From a virus, in IMG/VR virus record IMGVR_UViG_3300037572_000374, positions 1 to 64,000 of that record: a DNA stretch of 64,000 bases. One strand, 5' to 3'. Below are positions 49,962-57,840 of the stretch, piece after piece (position 1 is the first letter of the stretch; the number at the start of each line of letters is the position of its first letter). The notes beneath the pieces are model-generated. The model ran no database searches. It had not been told where the DNA came from and saw only the letters and a list, made by a program, of their open reading frames with translations. The position numbers and the translations under genes were made by a program.

Positions 49962-51515
49962 ATGAATAAGGAACAAAATAAATTATACAATTACTGTAAA
50001 GCAATGCTTCTAGATTTTACGATCGAAGGAGAATTCTTGCTTATAGATGGTAATAAGTATATGATCTTAAATGATGAAATTAATCTTATAGATGAAGATG
50101 GAGATTTTGAACCTGATTCAGTTTTTAAACTAACTGACGATGTAGATGGATTTGTATATGAATTTGGAGGAAGATTCTATACACAAAATAAAGAACAAGA
50201 TTTAACTTTAACTGAGTTAAATTATATTGGTAAAGCAAAAGAGAAATTACCAACAAAATCTTTTCTAGGAATAAGATCAGGATATGAACTTATGAATGGA
50301 ATGGGATTATATAAGTCATGGATATCAAAAGCAAAGTTCTTAGGAGCTGAGGCTTTAGGAATCTGTGAGAAGAATACTCTTGGTGGAGTGCTAAACTTTC
50401 AGAACGAATGTAAGAATGCAAACATCAAGTCAATAATTGGAATGACTATTTCTGTTGAAGGATCCAAAACATATGATGTAAAATTATATGCAAAGAACTT
50501 TCAAGGATGGTTAAACTTATTGAAGTTCAATACTATAATTAATGTAGATTTGAATTTCAGTGTTCCAATTTCAACATTAGAAAATAACAAAGAAGGATTA
50601 TTCATTGTTGCAGATCCTAAAAGTATGGATTATCACAATGTTAATGAATTAGATGTAGACTTTTATCAATTAGATACTGTAAACTTTTTGAATGCAGATA
50701 GAGATGAGAAGTACATCAATAATTTAGAGCTATTTATTACGAGCGATATTGAACCAATTAGTATTACAGATGCATTTTATTTAGAATCACAAGACTTTCA
50801 GACTAGAGAATCTTTGTGGACTATCAATAAAGCATTTGACGATAAGACTGACAATCAATATTTCAAGTCTAAGTCACAATATGCTGGTGAATTATTAACT
50901 ATGTTTGATTCACAAGATAAGAGTTGGATTGAATTGTATAAAAGAGCAATAAGTAATGAGGTAGTGTTGGTTGAGAATTGTAACTTTAGTTATGATACAG
51001 ATACAAGACACTTGCCAAGATATATAATGACTGAAGAAGAGTCTGAAAACTTTGATACAAATGAACTATTGTTCATGAATATAGTTAAGAAAGGATTTAA
51101 AGATAGAGAAGTTAAGGATGCAGAAAAATATGTAGCAAGATTAAAAAAAGAGATTGCTGTATTGAAGATGGGTGATGTAATAGATTACTTTTTAAGTCTT
51201 CATGATATTATTAGATATGCAAAAAGCAAAAAGATGTTAACTGGAATTGGTCGAGGATCAGCTGGTGGAAGTTTAGTTGCTTATTTGATGGGAATTATTC
51301 AAGTGGATCCTTTAAGATTCGATTTATTATTTGAAAGATTTTTGAATAGTGGAAGGATGGGTAAATTTGAAGAAAGACCTTCTTACATTATTGAAGCAGA
51401 TGGTGAAACTTTAGAATTTGAAGAGGGATCCTTAGTAAGAATAAAAAGAGATAGTAAAGAAACAGTTGTCTTTGTACATGAAGTTGTAGAAGGTGATGAA
51501 ATAATAAGATACTAA
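49962..51515 (+). CDS. dnaE: DNA polymerase III alpha, N-terminal half (split)
   Basis: 517 aa. Residues 1-90 are an extra domain; 90-330 is a degenerate PHP domain (SFLGIRSGYELMNGMG, with the usual metal His missing); the palm begins about residue 395 and includes TGIGRGSAGGSLVAYLMGII and DLLFERFLNSGR. The last approximately 50 residues (ADGETLEFEEGSLVRIKRD...VVEGDEIIRY) are a small beta-rich tail not part of normal DnaE. The catalytic Asp pair is not here but in the next protein. Confidence 0.88.
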   Translation: MNKEQNKLYNYCKAMLLDFTIEGEFLLIDGNKYMILNDEINLIDEDGDFEPDSVFKLTDDVDGFVYEFGGRFYTQNKEQDLTLTELNYIGKAKEKLPTKSFLGIRSGYELMNGMGLYKSWISKAKFLGAEALGICEKNTLGGVLNFQNECKNANIKSIIGMTISVEGSKTYDVKLYAKNFQGWLNLLKFNTIINVDLNFSVPISTLENNKEGLFIVADPKSMDYHNVNELDVDFYQLDTVNFLNADRDEKYINNLELFITSDIEPISITDAFYLESQDFQTRESLWTINKAFDDKTDNQYFKSKSQYAGELLTMFDSQDKSWIELYKRAISNEVVLVENCNFSYDTDTRHLPRYIMTEEESENFDTNELLFMNIVKKGFKDREVKDAEKYVARLKKEIAVLKMGDVIDYFLSLHDIIRYAKSKKMLTGIGRGSAGGSLVAYLMGIIQVDPLRFDLLFERFLNSGRMGKFEERPSYIIEADGETLEFEEGSLVRIKRDSKETVVFVHEVVEGDEIIRY

Positions 51516-51518
51516 AAT

Positions 51519-53540
51519 ATGAAAGTAACTAAGATAACACAAAACACCTCTATGAAGTTGGTAGATGGAACGCTTCCAGATATTGATACAGATTTTGCTG
51601 GTAGAAATAGAGCTGAGATTAAACAATACATGGAAGATAGATTTGGTCAAGAACAAGTGTGTTCAGTAGGATCTTATTCTACTATGAAATTGAAAGGCTT
51701 GGTAAAAGATTTTGCAAGAATATCTTCAGTTGACTTTAAAGAAGCTAATCTAATTACTTCAATAATTGATGCAGGAGATTTAACTATGTTAGATTTAATT
51801 AAAAGAGCTAGTAGTGAGCCAAGATTAAAGTCTTTCATTCAAAGGAACAGTGACATATTCTATATGTTGCCTACTTTGTTAGATCAGCCTAAGACACAAT
51901 CAATTCATCCATGTGCTGTAATTATATTCCCAAGTGTAATGAGTGCATCAGAATGGGTGCCAACAAGGTTACAACAAGGATTAGTAGTTTCAGAATGGGG
52001 AGGTAATGAAATGGATGATGCTGGATTCTTAAAGGATGATATTTTAGGTATTAAGCAATTAGATAAGTTTACAGATATCTTAGATCTCATAAAGATTAAT
52101 GATAAAGAAGTACCTAACATATATGATCTACCACACGATCCAGAAGTATTCAGATACTTTGGTAATGGATGGAATGGAGATGTGTTTCAATTAGGATCCA
52201 CTGGACTTACAGAATATAGTAAAGCACTAAAGCCTCAAAGAATTGAAGATTTAATTGCTGCAACTGCTGTATATAGACCTGGACCAATGGAGAATCACTA
52301 TCATGAGATTTATGTAAAGTGTAAGAATGAAGGTAGAGAGCCTAAATACTTATGGGGTACAGAAGAGATTGCAAAGGATACATTTGGACTTTTGATATAT
52401 CAGGAACAAGTAATGCAAGTGTTCCAATTAGTTGGAGGACTGAGTATGAAAGAAGCTGATGATGTTAGGAGAGCAATGGGTAAAAAGAAGTTATCTGCAT
52501 TGTTAAAGTGGAAAGAGAAAGTAGCTCAGGGATTCTTAGATAAAGGAGCAACACAAGCTCAGTTTGATGAAGTGTGGGTAGCAGTAATGGAGTTTGCAAA
52601 GTATGGATTCAATAAGAGTCACTCTGCTGCATATGCTATGACTGGTTATGCTTCTCAATGGTTAAAAGTTCATTATCCAATTGAATATTGGACAGTGGCT
52701 TTAGATTATGCAAATGAAGAAGATACTTTAAAGTATTTATCTGAAATTATGCAAGCCAAAGCAATTAGTGTGAAGGCTCCAGATATTAATCACTCAGCAA
52801 TGAGTATGATATCTGATCAAGAATCAAGTACAATCTTTTGGGGATTAGGATCCATCAAAGGTATTGGAGAAGATACAGCTAATCAAATTATTCAAGATAG
52901 AATTGAAAAAGGAGATTATAAGTCTTTTGCAGATTTTGTATTCAGACATAACTTCAAAGGTAGTAAAGTAAAGAAACAAACATATGAAGCACTAATTGCA
53001 TCAGGATGTTTTGATGATTTATACAATCTTGAAGGTAGAGAAGAAAGAAGACATCTGTTAATAAAGAGATATAGAAAGTATAAAAAAGTAAAGATAGCCA
53101 ATCCTAAAAGAGATGTTTATACAATAGGACAGACAGATCAAAGATGGTGGTGGTCATTACAGCAAAAGAGATTAACTGGTTTAGCATTCTTAGACTATAA
53201 AGGAATAGCAGAAGACTATGGAGTAGAATCTCAATTTGCTACATTAAGTGAAGTTAGTGGAAAGCAAGAGAAATCTATCTTTAGAAGTTTTGGTGGATAC
53301 ATAGTAGAAGCTAAAGTTGCAAGATCAGCTAAAGGTGAATATTGTAGAATAACAATAGAACATAATTACAAGTTATTTAAGATTATGGTTTGGTCAGAAG
53401 AGTTTGAAAACTTTAAGACTCAACTAAAAGGATCTGAAAAGAATCTGATAATATTTGAGGGTGAATTAAGATATGATGCCAAGTGGGCTAGAGCAAATCA
53501 GTTTACAATCAAAGAAAATTCAAAATTAATTGTTCTCTAG
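51519..53540 (+). CDS. dnaE: DNA polymerase III alpha, C-terminal half (split)
   Basis: 673 aa starting 3 nt after the N-terminal half. DGTLPDIDTDF (residues 17-27) holds the two catalytic Asp of C-family polymerases; further motifs include RPGPMENH, YQEQVMQVFQLVGG, ADDVRRAMGKKK, FNKSHSAAYA, a helix-hairpin-helix region (WGLGSIKGIGEDTANQI) and a C-terminal OB-like domain. Must associate with the upstream protein to be active. Confidence 0.9.
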   Translation: MKVTKITQNTSMKLVDGTLPDIDTDFAGRNRAEIKQYMEDRFGQEQVCSVGSYSTMKLKGLVKDFARISSVDFKEANLITSIIDAGDLTMLDLIKRASSEPRLKSFIQRNSDIFYMLPTLLDQPKTQSIHPCAVIIFPSVMSASEWVPTRLQQGLVVSEWGGNEMDDAGFLKDDILGIKQLDKFTDILDLIKINDKEVPNIYDLPHDPEVFRYFGNGWNGDVFQLGSTGLTEYSKALKPQRIEDLIAATAVYRPGPMENHYHEIYVKCKNEGREPKYLWGTEEIAKDTFGLLIYQEQVMQVFQLVGGLSMKEADDVRRAMGKKKLSALLKWKEKVAQGFLDKGATQAQFDEVWVAVMEFAKYGFNKSHSAAYAMTGYASQWLKVHYPIEYWTVALDYANEEDTLKYLSEIMQAKAISVKAPDINHSAMSMISDQESSTIFWGLGSIKGIGEDTANQIIQDRIEKGDYKSFADFVFRHNFKGSKVKKQTYEALIASGCFDDLYNLEGREERRHLLIKRYRKYKKVKIANPKRDVYTIGQTDQRWWWSLQQKRLTGLAFLDYKGIAEDYGVESQFATLSEVSGKQEKSIFRSFGGYIVEAKVARSAKGEYCRITIEHNYKLFKIMVWSEEFENFKTQLKGSEKNLIIFEGELRYDAKWARANQFTIKENSKLIVL

Positions 53541-53555
53541 AAAGAGCTTAGATTG

Positions 53556-53582
53556 GGCACCTGAGGGTGCCTTTTCTTTTTT
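53556..53582 (+). terminator. Terminator after the polymerase genes
   Basis: GGCACC-TGAG-GGTGCC followed by TTTTCTTTTTT. Confidence 0.9.
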
Positions 53583-53607
53583 ATTTTAAAAATAAATGAA
53601 ATAAATG

Positions 53608-53638
53608 TTGCTTCGTATATTTAATTAGGAGTATCTTT
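53608..53638 (+). promoter_or_regulatory. Promoter for the gene at 53683
   Basis: TTGC 53608-53611, 20-nt spacer, TATCTTT 53632-53638. Confidence 0.8.
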
Positions 53639-53682
53639 ATGGCAAGGAAAAAATATAATATATAAATTTAAAAATAAGTAAG

Positions 53683-53850
53683 ATGAAAACAGTTAAAAAA
53701 GTAAGAGTAAACACAAAATTAGTAAAGAGGTCATTTTTAAGATTGGATGGGGCTGATAAATTTGGAGTACTATTTGGAGTACTATTTTTATTACCATGTG
53801 TTTCAGCAGTAATGATTGATGTAATTCAGAATGGGTCTGGAATGTGGTAA
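53683..53850 (+). CDS. Small single-span membrane protein
   Basis: 55 aa from ATG 53683: basic N-terminus and one membrane segment. The segment contains a tandem duplication TTTGGAGTACTA x2 that encodes FGVLFGVLF. Function unknown. Confidence 0.55.
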   Translation: MKTVKKVRVNTKLVKRSFLRLDGADKFGVLFGVLFLLPCVSAVMIDVIQNGSGMW

Positions 53851-53851
53851 T

Positions 53852-54385
53852 ATGAAGTATACTATACACATTGGTGATAAACCTATCGTTTTAGAACATG
53901 ATGATTTAGATTCTTCTATTAATGTAGATGAGCTTACAAAGATTGATGTTGGAAATGTTTATGGAGATGCTGTAACTATATCAGCTGCTGTAAATAGAAT
54001 TGGACTGCTCAAAGCAGAAGTAGAAGCTTTGATGGCAACTACCAAGTTAGAATATAAGATATATGAAGGAGAGTATAAAGCCAAGTTAAGAAAGCAGGCT
54101 GCAAACAACTCTGGATTCTATTTGGTGAGAGTAGATAACGAAGATGTCAGAGTAAAATTATCTGAGACTTCATTAAGTAGCTCATTTGAGATTGATCCTA
54201 AATGGATTGAACTAAAGAAAGCATTCATTACTGCAGAGAAGAATTTCAATGCACTAAGTAGTTTGTATTGGGCTTGTCAAGATAAAAGTAGAAAATTAAA
54301 TTCATTAGTAAATGGAGTAACTCCAACTGAATTCGTTGAAGAGATGATTCAAGGAAAAGTTAATGGAATATTAATTACAAAATAA
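53852..54385 (+). CDS. Recombination-module protein of unknown function
   Basis: 177 aa; start at 53852 (GGTAATATG). Two long helices (NRIGLLKAEVEALMATTKLE, then KKAFITAEKNFNALSSLYWA) flank a beta segment, a layout I associate with accessory proteins beside phage SSB and RecA genes. No family name can be given. Confidence 0.6.
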   Translation: MKYTIHIGDKPIVLEHDDLDSSINVDELTKIDVGNVYGDAVTISAAVNRIGLLKAEVEALMATTKLEYKIYEGEYKAKLRKQAANNSGFYLVRVDNEDVRVKLSETSLSSSFEIDPKWIELKKAFITAEKNFNALSSLYWACQDKSRKLNSLVNGVTPTEFVEEMIQGKVNGILITK

Positions 54386-54391
54386 AAGAAA

Positions 54392-54416
54392 AGAATGTAC
54401 CCAAGGCATACATTCT
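54392..54416 (+). other. Intergenic hairpin before the SSB-like gene
   Basis: Perfect AGAATGTA/TACATTCT 8-bp stem with 9-nt loop. A second hairpin GTGG/CCAC follows near 54444-54463, ending about 15 nt before the ATG at 54479. Confidence 0.65.
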
Positions 54417-54478
54417 GAAAACTAGAAGACCTTCAGTATTAATCGTGGCATAAGTAAGTCCACAAAAAACTATATATT

Positions 54479-55162
54479 ATGGGATTAGGATCAGTAAATG
54501 ACAACAAAAGATCAACATTTTTAACTATTGCAGGTGGGTACATCTGGGATAGAAAAGCTGACTCAAGTAATGCAAACTTTGCAACACAAGAGTTTAACAG
54601 AGCTGATGGAACAGTAGGTGAAAGAGCAGGAGCTCGTTACGCAGACTTGACTGGATTAGTTACAAAAGTAGAATTTAGAACTCATCCACAGTACGGAGAG
54701 AACTTAAATGTTACAATCGAATCAGAAGGTGAGGCTTTTATCTTATCAATATCTACAAATAATAGATATTCACAAGATATGATGAAGTGTTTATTAGTTG
54801 CAGATTTAAGACAACCGATTTATGTTAAGCCTTACGACTTTGTAGGGAATGACAAAAGAAGAGCAATGGGTATTTCATTCAGACAGAATGGAGAGAAGTT
54901 AACTCTTAGAGTGGAAGGAACTCCAACTCAAGACAGTGCTTGGTTCAAGACTGCAGGATCTAAGAATATCAAAAGATTCTTCGAAGATTTGAATGAGTGG
55001 TTTGTAAATGAGGTAACTGCTCAGGTAGTAGGAAATCTTGATGCTTTAAAGCCAGCACCAGTTGCAAAACCAAAACCAGTAGCTAAAGTAGCAGAAGCTG
55101 CTCCAGTTGCTAAAGTAGAAGAGGGAGATTTAGATTCTCAACTTGATGCTTTATTAGGATAA
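54479..55162 (+). CDS. Single-stranded DNA-binding protein-like
   Basis: 227 aa. The N-terminal 175 residues are beta-rich (OB-like), followed by a Pro/Ala/Lys linker (PAPVAKPKPVAKVAEAAPVA) and the acidic tail GDLDSQLDALLG, the architecture of SSBs that recruit partners by an acidic tail. Placed just before SbcD and RecA. Confidence 0.7.
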   Translation: MGLGSVNDNKRSTFLTIAGGYIWDRKADSSNANFATQEFNRADGTVGERAGARYADLTGLVTKVEFRTHPQYGENLNVTIESEGEAFILSISTNNRYSQDMMKCLLVADLRQPIYVKPYDFVGNDKRRAMGISFRQNGEKLTLRVEGTPTQDSAWFKTAGSKNIKRFFEDLNEWFVNEVTAQVVGNLDALKPAPVAKPKPVAKVAEAAPVAKVEEGDLDSQLDALLG

Positions 55163-55170
55163 TTATAATA

Positions 55171-55194
55171 AGGGGATTGTTAATTCAGTCCCCT
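55171..55194 (+). other. Intergenic hairpin before the gene at 55223
   Basis: AGGGGA/TCCCCT with 12-nt loop; ends 28 nt before the ATG. Confidence 0.6.
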
Positions 55195-55222
55195 ATATTA
55201 TTTAACATTAAAATTATACACC

Positions 55223-55498
55223 ATGGAAAAAAGATACTACGTATTGAAAGCTGGTAATTTTAAGCAAGAAAAGAAGTCAGGTCTAAAAGATAAATGGACT
55301 GATGGAAGATGGGCTAGATTGCTAAGTGCTGGAGGAGCTAAGAAAAGCTTCACAGAAAACAGAGGAGAAGTTATTGTGCATGTTCAAGATGGAACTAAGA
55401 TCCTATATCAAAAAGGATGGGGATCAAAAGTAGATAAGGAGCAAGTATGGATAGCCGATTTCAAGAAAGATAAAGGAAGATTTTTTAAATTCAAATAA
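55223..55498 (+). CDS. Small basic protein of the recombination operon
   Basis: 91 aa, Lys-rich, with repeated KDKW/KGW patterns. Ends directly at the SbcD start. No family recognised; nucleic-acid binding is plausible. Confidence 0.65.
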   Translation: MEKRYYVLKAGNFKQEKKSGLKDKWTDGRWARLLSAGGAKKSFTENRGEVIVHVQDGTKILYQKGWGSKVDKEQVWIADFKKDKGRFFKFK

Positions 55499-56524
55499 AT
55501 GAAAGATAAATTAGCAATAATATTTAATGATGCACATCTCAAGACTGGGAATGAGCAAGATGTAATACACTCTGTAAAGCATATGTTAAAGTATGCCAAG
55601 AAAGAAGGTATTGCTAATTTGATATTTGCTGGAGATTTATTTGATAGTAGATCGTTTCAAAGACAAAGTGTTTTACATGCTTTTGATGAAATATTAGATC
55701 TAATAAATAAAGCTGGATGCACTTTGTATATATTTCCAGGAAACCACGATAAGACAGTTTATGCTTCTTATGATAGTTTCTTAGATGTATACAGACATTA
55801 TCCAAGTGTAGTTTTCAACAGAGAATTATCTGTTATCGAATTAGATGGAGTTACAATTACATTGTTGCCATTCTTTTCAGATGATATGTTGATTCCAATG
55901 TTGGAAGAAGCAAAGCCTACAGATGTGTTGATTAGCCATTTTGAAATGGCAGGATCTACTCACTTAGGAAAAGTTTCTGTAAAAAGTACAATTAATAAAA
56001 AACTTTTGAGTAAGTTTACCAAAACTTATTTAGGACATTATCACAATCATCATGAAATAAGTAAAGACATCGTTCATCTACCTTCATTAAGACAAAGTAA
56101 CTTTGGTGAAGACGAGAACAAAGGATTTGCAGTATTGAATAAAGATTTGTCGTATGAACTAATTAAGGGTGATTTTAAGAGCTTTAAGAAAGTAACTATT
56201 GATATTAATAAAACTACAGCAAAGCAATTAAAAGAATTGATTACAACTTATGAAAATAGCTCAAACACTATTCGTTTTGAATTTGTAGGAGATGAAAGTA
56301 AGTTAAAGGCTCTGGATAAGAGTTTGTTTAATGGATCCGGAATTGATGTGAAGATTAAGTATGATGTTAAGTATGACTATAAAGATGATCAACTAGCATT
56401 ACCAACTGTGATTGAACATTATGGAGAGGAGCAAGTTAAAGATGCTTTTAAGAGTTTTTGTAATGAAAAGGGATATGAATATCAAGAAGGTATTGTATTA
56501 TTAAATGAATATTTAAAGAGATAA
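55499..56524 (+). CDS. sbcD: SbcD/Mre11-type nuclease (T4 gp47-like)
   Basis: 341 aa metallophosphoesterase. Motifs: FNDAHLK (D, H), FAGDLFDSR, FPGNHDK, LISHFE, YLGHYHNHHE. Processes DNA ends with the SbcC-like ATPase encoded at 57841. The two subunits are separated by recA and a lipoprotein gene. Confidence 0.92.
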   Translation: MKDKLAIIFNDAHLKTGNEQDVIHSVKHMLKYAKKEGIANLIFAGDLFDSRSFQRQSVLHAFDEILDLINKAGCTLYIFPGNHDKTVYASYDSFLDVYRHYPSVVFNRELSVIELDGVTITLLPFFSDDMLIPMLEEAKPTDVLISHFEMAGSTHLGKVSVKSTINKKLLSKFTKTYLGHYHNHHEISKDIVHLPSLRQSNFGEDENKGFAVLNKDLSYELIKGDFKSFKKVTIDINKTTAKQLKELITTYENSSNTIRFEFVGDESKLKALDKSLFNGSGIDVKIKYDVKYDYKDDQLALPTVIEHYGEEQVKDAFKSFCNEKGYEYQEGIVLLNEYLKR

Positions 56525-56528
56525 ATAT

Positions 56529-57491
56529 ATGAGCAAAGGAATAAAAAATGCACTAGCTGCCTTAGAGAAAAGATTTGGAGAATCAGTTGTAATGAAAATG
56601 AATGAAGCAAACACTTCAATAGAAACATTTTCATCTGGAAGACCAAGTTTAGATTCTAAGTTGGGTGGTGGATATGGAGTAGGTAAGATCGTTGAGATTT
56701 ATGCTGAATCGGGATGTGGAAAGACTGGACTAGCTTTAGAAGCAATTGCAAGTATGCAATCAAGTGGAGGAATTTGTGCAATCATTGATGCTGAGCATGC
56801 TTTGAATACAGAGTACTGTGAACAAATTGGTGTTGATATTGATGCACTTTATATTTCACAACCTACTTATGGAGAGCAAGCATTTGAAGCTATTAGAGCA
56901 TTAGTTAACACTGGTGAAGTAAATTTGATAGTAATAGATTCAGTTGCAGCTATGATTCCAAAAGCAGAATTAGAAGGTGAAAGTGGAGAAGCTAAAATTG
57001 CATTGCAGGCTAGAATGATGTCTCAAGGTATGAAGTTAATTACTGGAGCAGCATCTGATAACAAATGTACGATCATATTCATTAATCAATTGAGAAAAAC
57101 TATTGCAATGTATGGACCAAGTGAAACCACAGCTGGTGGTAAGGCTTTAAAATTCTATGCAACACAAAGGTTAGAGATTAAGAATAGAGGACAGATCAAA
57201 CAAGGAGATGAAACTATTGGATTCAAACAACAAATCAAAATAGTTAAGAATAAAGTTGCAGCACCATTTCAAGTGTATGCAGAAGATATCATATATGGAA
57301 AAGGAGTAGACAATACACAAGGTTTTGTTGATGCTTTAGTATATGAAGAAATACTTTTAAAGGCAGGAGCTTGGTATAAGTATGATGGAACTAATATTGC
57401 AAAAGGGATGAAAAATCTTAGAGCAGCATTAGAAGATAATCCTGATTTGCAGGATGAACTACAAAGCAAGTTAGATGCTTTAAGAAAATAA
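56529..57491 (+). CDS. recA: RecA/UvsX recombinase
   Basis: 320 aa. Walker A ESGCGKTG, Walker B NLIVIDSVAAMIPKAELEGE, L1/L2 region RMMSQGMKLI..NKCTIIFINQLR and TTAGGKALKFYATQRLEI are classical RecA motifs. Forms filaments on single-stranded DNA for recombination-dependent replication and repair. Confidence 0.95.
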   Translation: MSKGIKNALAALEKRFGESVVMKMNEANTSIETFSSGRPSLDSKLGGGYGVGKIVEIYAESGCGKTGLALEAIASMQSSGGICAIIDAEHALNTEYCEQIGVDIDALYISQPTYGEQAFEAIRALVNTGEVNLIVIDSVAAMIPKAELEGESGEAKIALQARMMSQGMKLITGAASDNKCTIIFINQLRKTIAMYGPSETTAGGKALKFYATQRLEIKNRGQIKQGDETIGFKQQIKIVKNKVAAPFQVYAEDIIYGKGVDNTQGFVDALVYEEILLKAGAWYKYDGTNIAKGMKNLRAALEDNPDLQDELQSKLDALRK

Positions 57492-57505
57492 GTATAAAGA
57501 TCGGA

Positions 57506-57520
57506 CCCAGACGAACTGGG
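57506..57520 (+). other. Intergenic hairpin before the lipoprotein gene
   Basis: CCCAG-ACGAA-CTGGG; ends 24 nt before the ATG at 57545. Confidence 0.65.
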
Positions 57521-57544
57521 GATTAAAATTAAAATAGAGTAAAA

Positions 57545-57763
57545 ATGAAAAATTTAGTATTAGTATTAGTATTAGTGTTTACATTCGGATTAACATCATG
57601 TGAACAAGACGTAATTGAATCTCCACAAAGTGAGTGTTCACAAATCAATGGATATTACGAAAACCTAACTGCAGGATTAACTCCTCAAGAGGCTTCGTTA
57701 TATATTCAAGAATGGCAAGATGCTTTGAATGCAGCAGGATGTCCAAGTTTGGATACAATATAA
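57545..57763 (+). CDS. Small lipoprotein within the recombination operon
   Basis: 72 aa. Signal peptide KNLVLVLVLVFTFGLTSC with lipobox LTSC; mature part acidic with two more Cys (SECSQ and AGCPS). The hydrophobic core is encoded by TTAGTA repeated (57554-57577). An envelope protein between recA and sbcC is out of place functionally; possibly an exclusion factor. Confidence 0.75.
   Translation: MKNLVLVLVLVFTFGLTSCEQDVIESPQSECSQINGYYENLTAGLTPQEASLYIQEWQDALNAAGCPSLDTI
57554..57577 (+). repeat. In-frame hexanucleotide repeat (TTAGTA)
   Basis: Three perfect TTAGTA units plus TTAGTG, coding LVLVLVLV in the signal peptide. Unit length is 6 nt, so slippage keeps the frame and changes signal length. 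Confidence 0.8.
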
Positions 57764-57773
57764 TTAAAAAGAA

Positions 57774-57822
57774 TTGGGTGAGTCTTAGAGCTTAGGCATT
57801 TGATTGCTACACCCAACTAAGA
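57774..57822 (+). other. Intergenic stem with possible pseudoknot before sbcC
   Basis: TTGGGTG (57774-57780) pairs with CACCCAA (57810-57816). TCTTAG inside the loop (57783-57788) can pair with CTAAGA just after the stem (57817-57822). Ends 18-24 nt before the ATG at 57841. Stem 1 is convincing; the second pairing is tentative, as the connecting loops would be very short. Confidence 0.55.
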
Positions 57823-57840
57823 GTACCAAAAAATATACAT

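Noticed and set aside
51500-51525. Frameshift sequencing error joining the two polymerase halves
   Set aside because: The stop is followed by a new ATG in normal phage start context (ACTAAAATATG). Both ends carry extra residues that are not part of DnaE, so a real split is more likely, though a read check is advised.
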